A stretch of DNA of 64,000 nt from Takakia lepidozioides (Eukaryota; Streptophyta; Takakiopsida; Takakiales; Takakiaceae): contig CM060733.1 in NCBI GenBank assembly GCA_030704615.1, forward strand, positions 4,030,001 through 4,094,000, written 5' to 3'. The stretch's first letter is position 1. Each line of letters starts with the position of its first letter. Shown piece after piece: positions 25,711 to 37,179 of the stretch. A program made the position numbers and the translations under genes. Below the pieces are notes generated by a model. The model did not search any database and was not told the origin of the DNA. It saw nothing but the letters and a program-made list of their open reading frames with translations.

Positions 25711-25769
25711 TTTTATTTTATTTTAAATTGGGGCCATCGTAAAAATGTTCTTATTACATTTTTTCTGAA

Positions 25770-26610
25770 ACAATTAATTGATATAACCATCAATTGTGGA
25801 GGTCGCACCCATTTTTGTTTTCCAAAACATTGGTACGGTTGCCAATTAAGGCAATTGCACCAATTAATAATATAAAAATTTGTGTGCACCGAAAGAATGA
25901 GCGGTCGTATCATATTAAATTTTGAAAACAAAAATGTTAAAAGGTTTTTTTTATTAATTTTTTCTGAAAAAATAATTGGTGTGACCGTCAATTGTGGAGG
26001 TCACACCTATTTTAAGAAAGAATTACATGCGACTGCAAAAATTAGCGATCATACCAATTTCTTAAAAAATAATAATCAATTTTATTAATTCAAAAATTGA
26101 TGCGACCGCCAATTTTAGCAGTTGCACATAAAGTTTTATTAATATGTACGATCACAAGAATTGATGATTGCATCATTTGTCTTGGAAATATATGAAATAT
26201 TTTATTTTTATTTTTTCTAAAATTTGTCACAACTTTAAAAACTCAACAGTCGCATCTATTAGAAAAATAGAAAAATTACCGTGCAACCGTCAGAAATACA
26301 GTCGCACCAATTTTTGAAAATAAAAATAACATAATTTTTGTTTATTTTTTTAATAAAATAATTGATACGATCACCAATTCTAGCGGTCGCACCAATGTTT
26401 TAAAAAGAATACATGCGGACCGCAAAATATTGAAGGTTGTACATATTGTTTAAAAAATGATTATTTGCGACTGCCGAGTTTTGGAAATCGGCAGCTGTTT
26501 ACTTTTATTATTATTTATTACAACCACCAATATTGGCGGTTGCAATTACGGTTTAATTTTTAATCGCGCACGACTGTCAATTATTGGTAGTCGTAGTTGT
26601 GGTTGGTCCA
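25770..26610. repeat. Diverged array of hairpin units (GYGACCGYCAAT...GGAGGTCRCACC)
   Basis: About a dozen units, spaced roughly 55-80 bp, carry imperfect inverted repeats such as GTGACCGTCAATTGTGGAGG followed by TCACACC, and GCGACCGCCAATTTTAGC followed by AGTTGCAC. The separators are A/T-rich. The motif is clearly akin to the sharper array at 31.1-32.0 kb but more mutated. No coding capacity is visible. Confidence 0.65.
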
Positions 26611-26789
26611 GAATAATTGATTGTCGGCCAACCCTAAAGCATGCTTTATTACTTCTCTTATGGCAAGGTTGGGTTGACGACCGGCAAACCATATGAGTAC
26701 TTGCGGTGGTTGCACGTGTGGGTACAGATTCATGTTAGGAACGTAGTATCTAAGCCATAAGCCACAACATGTTTCCTATCAATGTTGTG

Positions 26790-28920
26790 TGCCCACCTGC
26801 TAGGTCCAGAATCCGTTAACCCGCTACCCGCGGGCTAGTATAGCGGGTCGGATCTTGGTTTAATGAATATATGTATAGATATATAGATGTTTTAAAAATT
26901 CAAAATGTGACATTCATCCCATGAGACCTTAACCTTTAAACAACCAGTGGGATAGTTTGACTTTTCCTCCTAAATTGACCCGTTTGGAGGAAAATCAATA
27001 TTTTGCAGGGAGTTTTCAAGATTTCCCAAAAGCGACCGGACATAATATGGTCACCTAGAACCTGCAGCTACTGCCCAAATTGCGTGCCAATCGGCGCAGA
27101 TCTGCCAAAACGCGCCCGTTAACAATGGGGCCCAATTTTCCAACATGTGGTAAAAAATAAAAATAAAAATTGAATTTTTTCATTTTTGGGATGATGAACT
27201 CTGTTTCATTTGAAAGTTGGAGCACTTCAAGCAGGAGACATCCTCCACGTAATACAGGAAAAACAAGTGGATTTTGCCCAGTAGGCACCAGGTGGCAGTT
27301 GGTCAAAGTTGGGGGGGGGGGGGGGGGGGGGGGGGTAGATTTGCACACGATACCTGCACACAACACAATGGACACCTGCAACAAGCATGCAAGCAAGAGC
27401 GACCAAACGTGCGAAGCAAGAATTCACGCGCGAAAGAGCATAACTCTGCCCTAACATGGAATTTCCCTAATCGGCTTTGGCGCTCCACTTCGGCCCTCAT
27501 TCAATGGCGCAGATTTCACCAAAAACCCCCAAAATCCAAAAATAATTATTAATGTTCAAAGTTTTCAACGGCCCGTTGTGGGCCTAGTGGCGTTTAAGGG
27601 TTAAGAGCAGCTTCTCCTTCCTTATTTGATCAGCTCATCGCATATACTCTTCCCCCTTCTCTTTCTTTAAATTGCATTTTTTATTTTATTTTTAGGGTAG
27701 GAGGTGTGGGATACGCCTAAGATATGGTTTGTTTTGTTGGTTGTGCAGAGCAAGCAACCAATCCCCACCACTGTTGAAGGTAGGCCAGCTCCCACACATG
27801 CATGTTTTTTTGGTTTATATCTTTTGCTTTCGTCTTTTTGTGGTGGGGTGAGATGGTTGGCAGGTTGTGCATAGCAGGCGGGTGAGAAGTGAGGCCGCGG
27901 CAGCAGCAAGCCCCCACCACGCCGTGTGTTTTTTTGGGTATGTGTTTTGCATTTGTCTTCTTCTAGTGGTTGGTTAAGGAATGGGATGGCTGGTAGGTTG
28001 TGCATAGGGGGCAGGCAAGCAAGGAGGCCGTAAGCAACATTCAGCCGTCATCGCTATCCCAAAATTGAAAGGCCCATATCATTGGGATTTTTGTGGGGGT
28101 GTTTTTTTTAGTGGTTAAAACTAGTGTTGTGCGGGTCTGGGTTTTGACCCAGGGTACCCGGCGGGTTAGGATCCGGGTGACCCGGACCCGTGTCATCTGA
28201 AAAATCTCGGACCCTGACCGGGTTTATTTCTAAAATGAACCAAGACCCACACCCGGACCCGCCTACTAGGTCCAGAACCCGCTAAACCCGCTACTTGCGG
28301 GGCCAGTATGGCGGGTCGCGTCCGGGTTTTAGTTTTAATAAATACATGTATATATTTATAGTTAGAAATTGTTTTAAAAAAGAAAATGTGCCCTTTACCC
28401 CGAGAGACCTCGAGCCTCTTCTTCTTCACTTGTTTAACTCATCGCAGGTACTCTCTCTCTTTGAATTTCTGTGTGTTTAGGGTGGGACGTGCGGGGTCCG
28501 CCAGGCTAACAAGTGCATTGTATTTCTGGTTGTGCAGATCAGACAAGAGAGGGAGGCCACGGCAATAGGCAGCCCCCACCAATCTTGAAGGTAGGGCCAG
28601 TTCCCACAAAGCATGTTTTTTTTGCAATGTTTTTTGCTTTCATCTTTTCGTGGTGTTTGGTTAAGAGTTGGGGTGGCTGGCAGGTTGTGTGCGTAGGAGG
28701 CGAGCGAGCAATAAGGCCGTGTGAGCAGCCAGCCCCCACCACTCTTGAAGGTAGGCTGGCTGGCCCATTATGCATGCGTTTTATCTTTAATATTTTTCGC
28801 TTTCGACTTCTTGTGGTGGTTGATTAAGGGTTGGGAATATGGCCGGCAGGTTGTGCGTAGGAGGCAGACAAGCAGTAAGGCCGCGGCCATTTATGCCATC
28901 ACCAATATCTCAGATAGGTT
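26790..28920. repeat. Duplicated repeat block with internal tandem units of about 130-170 bp
   Basis: The stretch AGGTCCAGAAYCCGYTAAMCC...GCGGGTCG...TGTATATAT at about 26800-26940 recurs at 28268-28400. The following CTCATCGCAKRTACTCT and TTGTGCAGA stretches (about 27630-27745) recur at about 28437-28537. After each, units carrying GGCAGGTTGTGCRTAGGAGGC, AAGGCCGCGGC and CCCCCACCACTCTTGAAGG repeat several times. A G-run lies at 27311-27335. No conserved reading frame runs through the units. Confidence 0.6.
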
Positions 28921-29103
28921 TCTCATCCAAGTTTCATTTGTTTTTTTTATTTTCTTCGGTGATGAAGAGGGGCGGAGAGAACCTGGCTGGCCCACCCACA
29001 CATGGCTGAAAAGAAACATTGGTGCGGGATGGAGGCTTTGGAGACATATCAACAAAACATATGGGAAGGGCTGGAGCCCAAAAAGGTTGTCAAGTGGATT
29101 TTG

Positions 29104-29170
29104 ATGCGAGTTAAATTAACTAGTTTACTAGTTAATGTGAAACTAGTTAATTTACTAGTTAGTACGAAAC
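29104..29170. repeat. AACTAGTT-rich direct/inverted repeat
   Basis: ACTAGTTTACTAGTTAA and related words recur five or more times in about 70 bp, giving short palindromes around CTAG. Confidence 0.5.
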
Positions 29171-29300
29171 TATCTAGTTTAAGGTGGCTAGTGTGAATTT
29201 AGCTAGGAAATAACTAGTTGTTGTATTGACACTTAAGTTTGCCCAAGTGTCAATCCAGGGCCCAAAGTTAATAATGGGCCTTGGTGGGAGTTATCATCGC

Positions 29301-29352
29301 GTCAGACGTGGTGAGGCTCATTTCTCTCGAGTTGAGCCTCACCGCGTCCGAC
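29301..29352. repeat. Strong inverted repeat (hairpin), 20-bp arms
   Basis: Arms at 29301-29320 and 29333-29352 are complementary at 18 of 20 positions around a 12-bp centre (TTTCTCTCGAGT). About 60 bp upstream, TGACACTTAAG...CAAGTGTCA is a second, shorter inverted repeat. Together they look like the folded end of a small non-autonomous element, though no target duplication was identified. Confidence 0.6.
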
Positions 29353-30204
29353 AGCTTAGCTATGACGTTGTGTACTATGGATTCCCCAGGGCCTTGGGGT
29401 GCAATGGGTTTAACAAAGTACGAGTGTTTTTGAGTGTTCATATCACTCGAGAGAGATGACTCATGTCTTTAGTGCAGGATGTGAGTGAGAGTTTTAACAC
29501 TATTGTTTTGTTTTTGTTTGTACTAAACTTATGTTGAAGAGATCATGGACTAAGTGAGCTAGTCCTAATATGAAAAGATCCAAGTAGATACTTGAGAGAA
29601 TTACTTGCGTGCAATATCTAATGTCGTAAAGCGATTATTAGGGTGCGGCAGTTGTAGTGGTGATGTCAGAGTAGAGTGCGATGAATTTGAGAAAGTGGAC
29701 TTTTGGAGTGAGTAGCTGTTAGAGTGCAGTAGTGTGCAAGTATGTGAAGGCTGATGACGGGAAGTTAGGTTTATCGTCGGAACAAAGAGTCTCTCAAGTT
29801 TATGAAAGATTACTGGAAATTTCACTACGTAGCTGGAAGCAAGTATTCTGTCGCTTAAGTGAATGACAACTTTTGGAAGTTGCCTACGTTTCGCAGGCAG
29901 AGTGCAAGAAGAGGTGGCTGGGAGTCACGGCTGCGTCGTTTGGTCCGGCTGTGGCTGCCCGGAAGCTCTTGCTGAAGCTGCCGCAGTGGTAGAAGAAAAG
30001 ACAAAGTTTGAAGGAGGTTCCCAACTCTGCGCATATGGCTATGATTAAGACCAATCATTCAGGCAAAGTTGTGGCCTAGTAGTAGGTCGAGGGAATACTG
30101 TCACTCCCTTCTTAACTAACGCCGACTAGTGCAAGTTCTAGATCAAACTCCAAAGCATCTTGAACAATTTATGAGGATGACTACAAACTTAGTTATCCCT
30201 ACAG

Positions 30205-30690
30205 GTGCAAGAGTATGACACCATGATGTTGTTTCATCTTCTTGTAAAATGCTTCAACATCCTTAACCCTCAGACCATGGATGATGAAGACTGTCCATCT
30301 ATGGTGGAGGACATGTCTTTGTTTGCAATACAAAGACCCAATTCCGATATAGCACTTTCAGTGGTAAAAGAACAAATGATGCATTTCATATGAGAGCTGT
30401 GAGTGAAGCAGATTCTGTAGCTCCTTTGACATGGTGGATGAAGCATGAAGGGCAAATTTCCATATGTGGGGTATTTGGCACGAATAATGTTCGGGGTAGT
30501 TGGCTCACAAATTGAGGCAGAGATGGTCTTCAACAATGCAGGGATCATCGTGAATTTGACGAGATCCAAATTAGGCATTGAGAATTTGGACATGCTTGTA
30601 AGCATCTATAAGAATTGGCCAGATGATCTTCGACACGTTTGCTTAAATACTTCCATGAAAGACTTTCTGGATACAGAAGAGACCTCATAA
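30205..30690 (+). pseudogene. hAT transposase C-terminal fragment (dimerisation domain)
   Basis: The downstream frame contains KFPYVGYLARIMFGVVGSQ, AGIIVNLTRSKLGIENLD and VSIYKNWPDD. This is the hAT C-terminal dimerisation block (FPnvgfLAr-i-LGi-gSQ-iE-ERvFs-aG-i-t-RR-L-NLd). Upstream ASEADSVAPLTWWMKHEGQ-like sequence joins it through a one-base frameshift near 30450. Its relatedness to the minus-strand fragment at 2.0-2.3 kb cannot be judged because they cover different parts. Confidence 0.75.
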
Positions 30691-31102
30691 AACACCATTT
30701 TAAGTAAATATGGACAAAAAAATGAAATCTGGGCATCTGTTAAATAATTATAAATATTTAATAAATATGGAAGAAAAAAATATTCAGTATTAACAATGCA
30801 TTAAAGCTTACAATTTTGGATTTTCCCGGATTGGTCCGAAAAGTAGCATCGTCCTTTGCAAAATAAATGACAAACAATATACCTATGTTGAATTTGAGAA
30901 GAATCTGATCATTCGTGAGTATATTCTCGTCCGGTTATCAGCGTCAGGTCACGTCAAACCCGACGTTGACAGAACCTCCGTCACGTCAGGTTCGGAGAAT
31001 ATTCTGGTAAAAATAGTACCAGGTAAAATACTGCCACTTAAGCAGCCACGTCGCCGACACAGTGGCGGTGGCAAATACATTTTGAAAATGAACAAAATGA
31101 AC

Positions 31103-31980
31103 GTGACCGCCAATTATGGCGGTCACTTTGTTTTTCGAAATTAAAAAAGAAATAGCGACTGCCATAATTGGCGGTCGATTCAATTTTTTTTTTTTTAAAA
31201 GCAAGATTGGCGGTCGCACTGGCGGTCGCTTTATTTTTCGAATTAAAACAAAGAAATAGCGACCGCTATCTTGGCGGTCGCTTCAATTTATTTTTAAGAA
31301 AAAACAAGATTGGCGGTCGCATTGGCGGTCGCCTAATTTTTAAAAAAAAACAATTGACTGCCGTATTGGTGGTCACACAATTTTGTAAATATATACAGAA
31401 CAAGCGACCACCATATGGCGGTCGGATAATTTCAAAAATATATTAAAAAAACAAGCGCCGCCATTGGGCGGTCGCTTAGTTTAAAATATATATAGAAAAA
31501 TAAACGACCACCATATGGCGGTTGGTAAATTTAAAATTATATAAAAAAACAAGCGACATATGAAAATAAAAGCGACCGCCACACCGGTGGTCACAATACA
31601 ATATTTGCGACCACCAAACTGGCGGTCACGTCAATTTTAAAATATATATTAAGTTTAAGGGACCTCCAGCCTGGAGGTCGCTTAAACTTGAGAATATAAA
31701 GATTAAAAGTGACCGCTTTACTGGCGTTCGTGTTTTTTTTTAATATTAAAAATAAAAGCGACCACCATATTGACGGTCGCTTTATTTTAAATATATTAAC
31801 AAATGAAGCGACCGCCATACCGGCAGTCGCATTGTATTTTGAAATAAAAAACAATAGCAACCGCCATACGGGCGGTCGCTTAAATTTAAAAATATACAAA
31901 ATAAAAGTGACCGCAGTAGTGGCGGTCGTTTGTTTTTCATAAAAAATAAAAATAGCGACCGTAGTATTAGCTGTCGTTTA
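31103..31980. repeat. Array of about 18 hairpin units at about 50-bp pitch (GCGACCGCC / GGCGGTCGC)
   Basis: Imperfect palindromes start near 31103, 31155, 31208, 31259, 31308, 31354, 31404, 31455, 31504, 31553, 31608, 31658, 31708, 31758, 31808, 31857, 31908 and 31957. Each has a left arm like GCGACCGCC, 3-6 central bases (often ATA), and a right arm like GGCGGTCGC. Spacers are about 25-30 bp of A/T-rich sequence that differs between units. In many units both arms carry matched changes (GACCTCCAG/CTGGAGGTC near 31660), so pairing is preserved. The array ends about 400 bp before the start of the hAT transposase. Confidence 0.8.
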
Positions 31981-32069
31981 ATTTCAAAATTATAACAAAT
32001 ACGGTTGTACAACCTTTTTCGGGTGGGCGCTATTGGTTCGTCATTTATTCATTTCACTTTCATCCTTCT

Positions 32070-32395
32070 TGGATCATATATAAGGGAGGAGGGTCACCAA
32101 GCTCCTCACTTCTTTTGGCGCAAACACTTGAGGTTACTTTGGATGTTCTCTTCCATTGAACGAAAGTATAGCCTAAGAGAAGGGTGCGCACCTTTTGCCG
32201 TTGTGGCTTCCACCAAAGCCACTTCAGCAGATTGTGTATAAACTCAACACTACAACCCACATCGACCCACTTGGGTTGCTGAAAGGTGTAGAAGTGTTGG
32301 GCTATCGCATTGCACTCTACATTCACAACACGTTCATTTATATGTGACTGTTTTTTGTTGCTTACATCGCTAGGGCCCAGGGGAGTGGATATTGG
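32070..32395. promoter_or_regulatory. Candidate 5' region of the hAT element
   Basis: CATATATAAGGGAGG near 32076 would serve as a TATA box about 320 bp upstream of the first transposase codon. The region lies between the hairpin array and the coding start. Assignment is by position and motif only. Confidence 0.35.
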
Positions 32396-35320
32396 GTGAA
32401 AATGAGGGAGGAATGGAGTCCTTGGTATACGGCAATCCCGAACACTGTCAGTGCCACTGGTAGTGTTGAGTGCAACCTATGTGGATTAAAACTTTCTTAT
32501 CGTAAGAATTGGTTGCTCGCTCACATCGGCTATAAAAGTGTGAAGAGCGCTGGGGTGGGTTTATGCCCTAAAGCATCTATGCGGGTGAAAAGCCACTTTG
32601 CCCAGTGTGGAGGCAATATTTCAATGTCTTTGGATCTGGACATGACCTCTGAGCATAACACTTCATCTTCCCGTCAGGATGCCCCGATTAGTACCCAGGG
32701 TGACTCTTGTGAGGCTTCGGGTATCCTTGGACAAGTGGGTTGTGCGGAGCAACACCTGCTTCAACATCTCTTTTACCCCTACACTTCAACGGAGTAGAAG
32801 ATTACGGCAGCAATCCATACAGGAAGGTCTTAACTTATCTGCGAAAAGACAGTTGGATAAAAAATGGGCACAGTTTCTCTTCGAGGCCAACATACCATTT
32901 AATGTGGCAAGGCTTCCGACATTTGTTTCTGCCGTTAGAGCAATCTCGGAGTCCAAATCCACGTACGAGCCTCTGACTTATCACAATCTTCGCACAAGAT
33001 TACTAGAAGACGTCATGACCGAGCTTACCCAAAAGGTCAACGAGAGGACGGGCGAGTGCATCAGAAAATATGGAAGCACTATATGTGTCGATGGTTGGAG
33101 TTCTATTACAAACAGACCGTTGTTCAATGTCATGCTCGTATGTCCAGCTGGGGAACAATTCTTGGGATCGGTCGACACTAGCGGCGAGAAGAAAGATGGA
33201 CGTTATCAATGTCAACTATTGACGGACTTCATCGAACAGGTCGGAAGTGATAGAATCGATCAAATATGCACAGACAATGCCGCTAACATGAGAAACACTA
33301 TAGATATGTTGTTGGCACGTTATCCCCATATGTACTATCAAGGTTGTGCTGCTCACATCCTTGACCTCCTTTTGGAAGATTGGGGAAAAGAACAGTGGGT
33401 GAAACAACTTGTCAAGCCAGCGAAGACTGTTGTGTCGTTCATCCGCACACACCACATCCCTTTGGCAATATATATGAGGCACGAATCCAAATACAGCCTC
33501 CGCAATCCAGGCGAAACTCGTTTTGCCACTAATTTCTTGATGGTGGATCGGTTGGTGATGGTGAAGAGCAGTCTGGAGCACACCATCATCGATCCTCAAT
33601 GGGATGCGTATACACGGACTTTGTGAAAAGTTTGAAATAGCATTCGCAGCGATGATTTCTGGAAGAAATGCGAAAACTTTGTTTATATGGTAGAGCCGGT
33701 GTTAATCGTCTTGCGGGAGTTTGATGGAAAACAACCAGTAATGGGCAATGCATGGTTACTAATGCAAAATCTTGAGAAGCACGTCCAATCCTTGAGGCAT
33801 CCTCCCTTCTCCTTGGAATCTGAACTTGCGGACAGTGCTGAGGATGCATTTTACGACCGTCGTTCGATGGTTCGATCGGACTTGCATTATGCGGGAGCTT
33901 TGTTCAATCCATTTTTGCTCGACAATATCATGCTCCGAGGTGACGCTGATGCCAAGGCTGGCCTCGTGCGAGTGCTCATACGACTAGCAACGCCAAACAT
34001 GGCAGAGAGAGCTATATCCGAGTACCAATGTTTCTCAGATCGCCGCGACTCTTTTTAGGACATGCCGGATCCAGAAGAGCTCAATATGTTGTCGCATGAA
34101 TGATGGGATCTGATTGGAGCTGGAGCAAGAACATTGGCTCCCATTGCGAAGCGTATTCTTGCTGAAGTGTGATCTCCCTCATCTTGCGAACGTAATTGGA
34201 GCAGTTACTCATTTGTTCACAACAAGATTCGCAACAGGTTGAATCCCGCGATGGCTGACAAATTGGTGTATGTGTATACCAATTGCCGACTGCTACATGA
34301 GAGGGCAGCAGATGATACTGCAGCATGGTATGAGAGGAATTTGCATTCCGAAGACTCTGCTTCTGAGGTAGATTCGATGAGTGACGATATTGAGCCTCAG
34401 AGAGAATCATCTCAGGGGGAATCATCTGCCTCTGATACTGAAGATAGATCCGATGATGCTCCCGAAAATGCGTATGACCTATTTACATTCACAGAGGAGG
34501 ATGCTTATATCCAGCCGACCTTTGATGACCTTCTTGAAGAAGCGAGTATTGCAGATGAAGGTGAAGCTACAATTGTGTTATCCCTAGAACATGGTCCTCA
34601 AAATGAAGTTGGGGTCGACCCTCATCCCCCACTACACGCTGAAGCCACCGGTAGTGCCCCAATGAAGCTTAGGGTGATAAACTTCCAGGACCGAGCGACG
34701 TATGCAACCCTGTTCATACAAACGATGGTGTCGAACCCATTGTACAATCGACGAGACGAGATTATGCCTCACCGATACGACCAGCTCCACCACAATGTCA
34801 AAACCGATCTAACTCCCCATCAACACAGCGGGCATTAAGGAGCAACAGGGTTGATCTGTTTTCCACATGCACGCATTATTCTGCTGCATTGGACCGGGCG
34901 GAAGTTGAAGCCTCGGATGATGACAACCTGCCACTACAATTCCACCTTAACCGACGTGTTGCGCAGCAGACCCGTGGTTCCTCATATGCCGGACCATCTA
35001 ATGTCGGTCCATCTCGGGCAGACCCCCCTCCGGTACCTCCTTCGAGACCACCTTCGATTGCGTCCCAAGTCCATAAACGACAGAGAACAGTCCAACCTTT
35101 TGTAGACGATCGGCCCACAAATAGGCCAGATACCGTGGATGGTATTCAAGACTGGAGTGGGAGTCGACCTCAGATAGAACTAAATGTGGTTCGAGATCGC
35201 TTGCAGATTCAAAGGCCTAGACATATGAGGTCGGATAGGGAGGACGATTCCAGCACTAATCATGGCAATGGTGGTAAAGTCGAGGGTGACCCGGATTTTC
35301 AACCCATCAGAGCATTATGA
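32396..35320 (+). pseudogene. hAT-like transposase (BED finger, DUF659, hAT C-terminal), nearly full length but inactivated
   Basis: An N-terminal BED-type finger (VECNLCGLKLSYRKNWLLAH...KSHFAQCGG) lies in the first frame. After one frameshift near 32.75-32.80 kb a long frame gives the DUF659/RNase H-like core, with YGSTICVDGWSSITNRPLFN, IDQICTDNAANMRN and YPHMYYQGCAAHILDLLLED. Then come FNPFLLDNIMLRGD and the dimerisation motif SSCERNWSSYSFVHNKIRNR, followed by an acidic tail and a disordered tail in another frame to 35320. In-frame stops near 33624, 33633, 34056, 34101 and 34169 break it. The catalytic context CVDGWSS and CTDNAANM is retained, so inactivation may be fairly recent. Confidence 0.85.
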
Positions 35321-36760
35321 TTATGATCTTCTTCGTCCCGCCGTCGAAGCAGCAGAAAGAATTGAAGCAAAACAGCTGTAGGGACCGTAGTGTTGGTTGT
35401 TATTTGGTGTTTATATTAAAGGGTTGTTCTTTTGTTGATTGTGCTGCCAGAACAAAGATTTCGAAGGAATCAGTCGCAGTGATGAGCGCCGAAATTGTCG
35501 GTTCCTTCATATATCCACACATTGAAGGATTCACAATAAAGCATGATGGTTTTTACGAGCTAAAGAGGAGTATTGACTACTGGGGTATCGACGTTGCTGA
35601 CTCCCCGAACCTAGAGAAAGCCATCTTCTGTTACCAGATCAGTACGGAAAATAAAACACTTTTGTGTTGTGATGTGTTGGGAATTGAAACGGAGGACTCC
35701 GTGAGGGATAACAGGGTTACCCTTGCTGTATTCATCCGCGAGAACGCCAGGAAAGGGGAGAAGGTATTTGGGTTCTCTGTGGATGCCATCAGTCTGAGTG
35801 TGATCTGATGGGATTCGCGATTCGGATGGGATTCAGGGTCCCTGTTGTCGAAGATGACCTGGAGATGGAAATCCTCAAGAGCTGGGAATACCTTGACAGA
35901 ATTCTCTACAATAATGCCAAGGAGAGATAGCAATTGGAGGTACAACGACTCCAATCGGAGCAAAAGCAGTTGGAGGACACGAAGAAGAAACCGAAAAAAA
36001 TAAGAAAGCCAAAAGAAGAAAATGGAGATGATGACGAAGAAGAGGGGGAAGAAAATAACGAAAGACCATCGATATAGTGAATAACCAAGAAAAGAGGCAC
36101 CTGAAGACTGACGAGATTTTCGACCTGGATGAGGCGAAGAAGGTCAAGACGACTCTCATCGAGCAATACCATAATCCCGTTTGGATTTGAATACGTCCAG
36201 GAAGTGGACATCAACCACTATTTTCTGGCCCCACAGCATATGGTTTATCGACCACTTTGTGAGAAGCACGAGACTGATCCCACGAAGGTGTGGAGTAGGA
36301 AGCCTGTCAATGAGCGCGAACTGCAGAAGGCGACATATTTTATTATCGGAGGCCAATATACATTGATGGCAGCCCAGGTCAGGGGAGGTCTCCCATGCTA
36401 ACTCACCTTCGAGAAATTCTACTTACTATTTGACCATGTATTTGTCCACTGCCCATTTTCGATTGTCTCTCTTCTACTGCTAATCAACTGAACTGTGATG
36501 ATTGCAGGAGCTCTTGGAGGATCCGGCACTGAGTAATGATGTCCTGATAAAATCGCTATGTATATGGCTTGCTAAGATAGTGTACTCAACGGATGAGCTT
36601 CGACTGGTGACTATCTCCAAGGTTCTGAACAAGCCCAACAAGGAGAATATTTACAAACCGTCTTTCTATGAGAAGGTCCGTCACTGCAGAAAATATTACA
36701 ATTACAAGGAACAGCCCCAAAAGTATGATGAGCATCATCGGGTCGAGACTTAGCAGTGGA
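35317..36760 (+). pseudogene. ParB-like domain gene relic (two exons visible)
   Basis: Frame 35317-35808 includes VGSFIYPHIEGFTIKHDG and ends in an unrecognised beta-rich segment. A charged coiled-coil stretch follows (QLEVQRLQSEQKQLED). After one frameshift near 36180 comes VDINHYFLAPQHMVYRPL and ATYFIIGGQYTLMAA. A canonical intron (36378-36507) leads to ELLEDPALSNDVLIKSL and NKENIYKPSFYEKVRHCRKY; a stop occurs just before a donor at 36761. The block FxIxGGQxTxxAA sits where ParB/sulfiredoxin folds carry their G-x-H-R loop. I infer a ParB-like fold with a lost catalytic histidine/arginine pair. Direct adjacency to the hAT gene in the same orientation suggests co-mobilisation, but nothing proves it. 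Confidence 0.5.
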
Positions 36761-36761
36761 A

Positions 36762-37179
36762 GGTGAGTCTGACCACCGGAGGTCTCCCGTCCTTTCTTTG
36801 TCGCTGCTGCTGCGGCTTCCAGTTGACCATCTATCCATGCAGGTTTCTTGTACTTATCCTTCCACAACGAATCATAGGTAATCTGGAGCATGAATTTCGG
36901 CCCTCTTGGATGAATCTAGATCCACACTCTATCCCTGCTCCTTCAGCTATCCATGCCTCTGCACAAATCATGCATACATCCTCGCCTTGCTTCTAGCAGC
37001 TGACAATGACAGCCTAGAATTGTTCCAGCAAACACCCCAACCCTACTTATCACACTAGTTCCTATGCTCAATTGCATCTGCTACTCTCTATAATCCAACA
37101 GGTGTTCACCTTCTTGCCTCGATTGTCCCACCATTGACTGGGTTAGAAAAGTATTCATTCCACAGCTTCTCCTCGTCAT
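36762..37179. other. No supported gene
   Basis: A possible acceptor (CCATGCAG) at about 36841 follows the donor at 36761, but no convincing exon continues the ParB-like frame. Nothing else is recognised before the PPR debris. Confidence 0.35.

Noticed and set aside
27227-27500. Poly-Gly/poly-Pro frames around 27.3 kb
   Set aside because: They arise from a G-run of about 25 bp; frames on both strands are equally open.
31103-31980. CRISPR-like array (regular repeats with unequal spacers)
   Set aside because: Repeats are palindromic variants rather than identical, spacers are A/T-rich and short, the flanks carry plant transposons and no cas gene is present.
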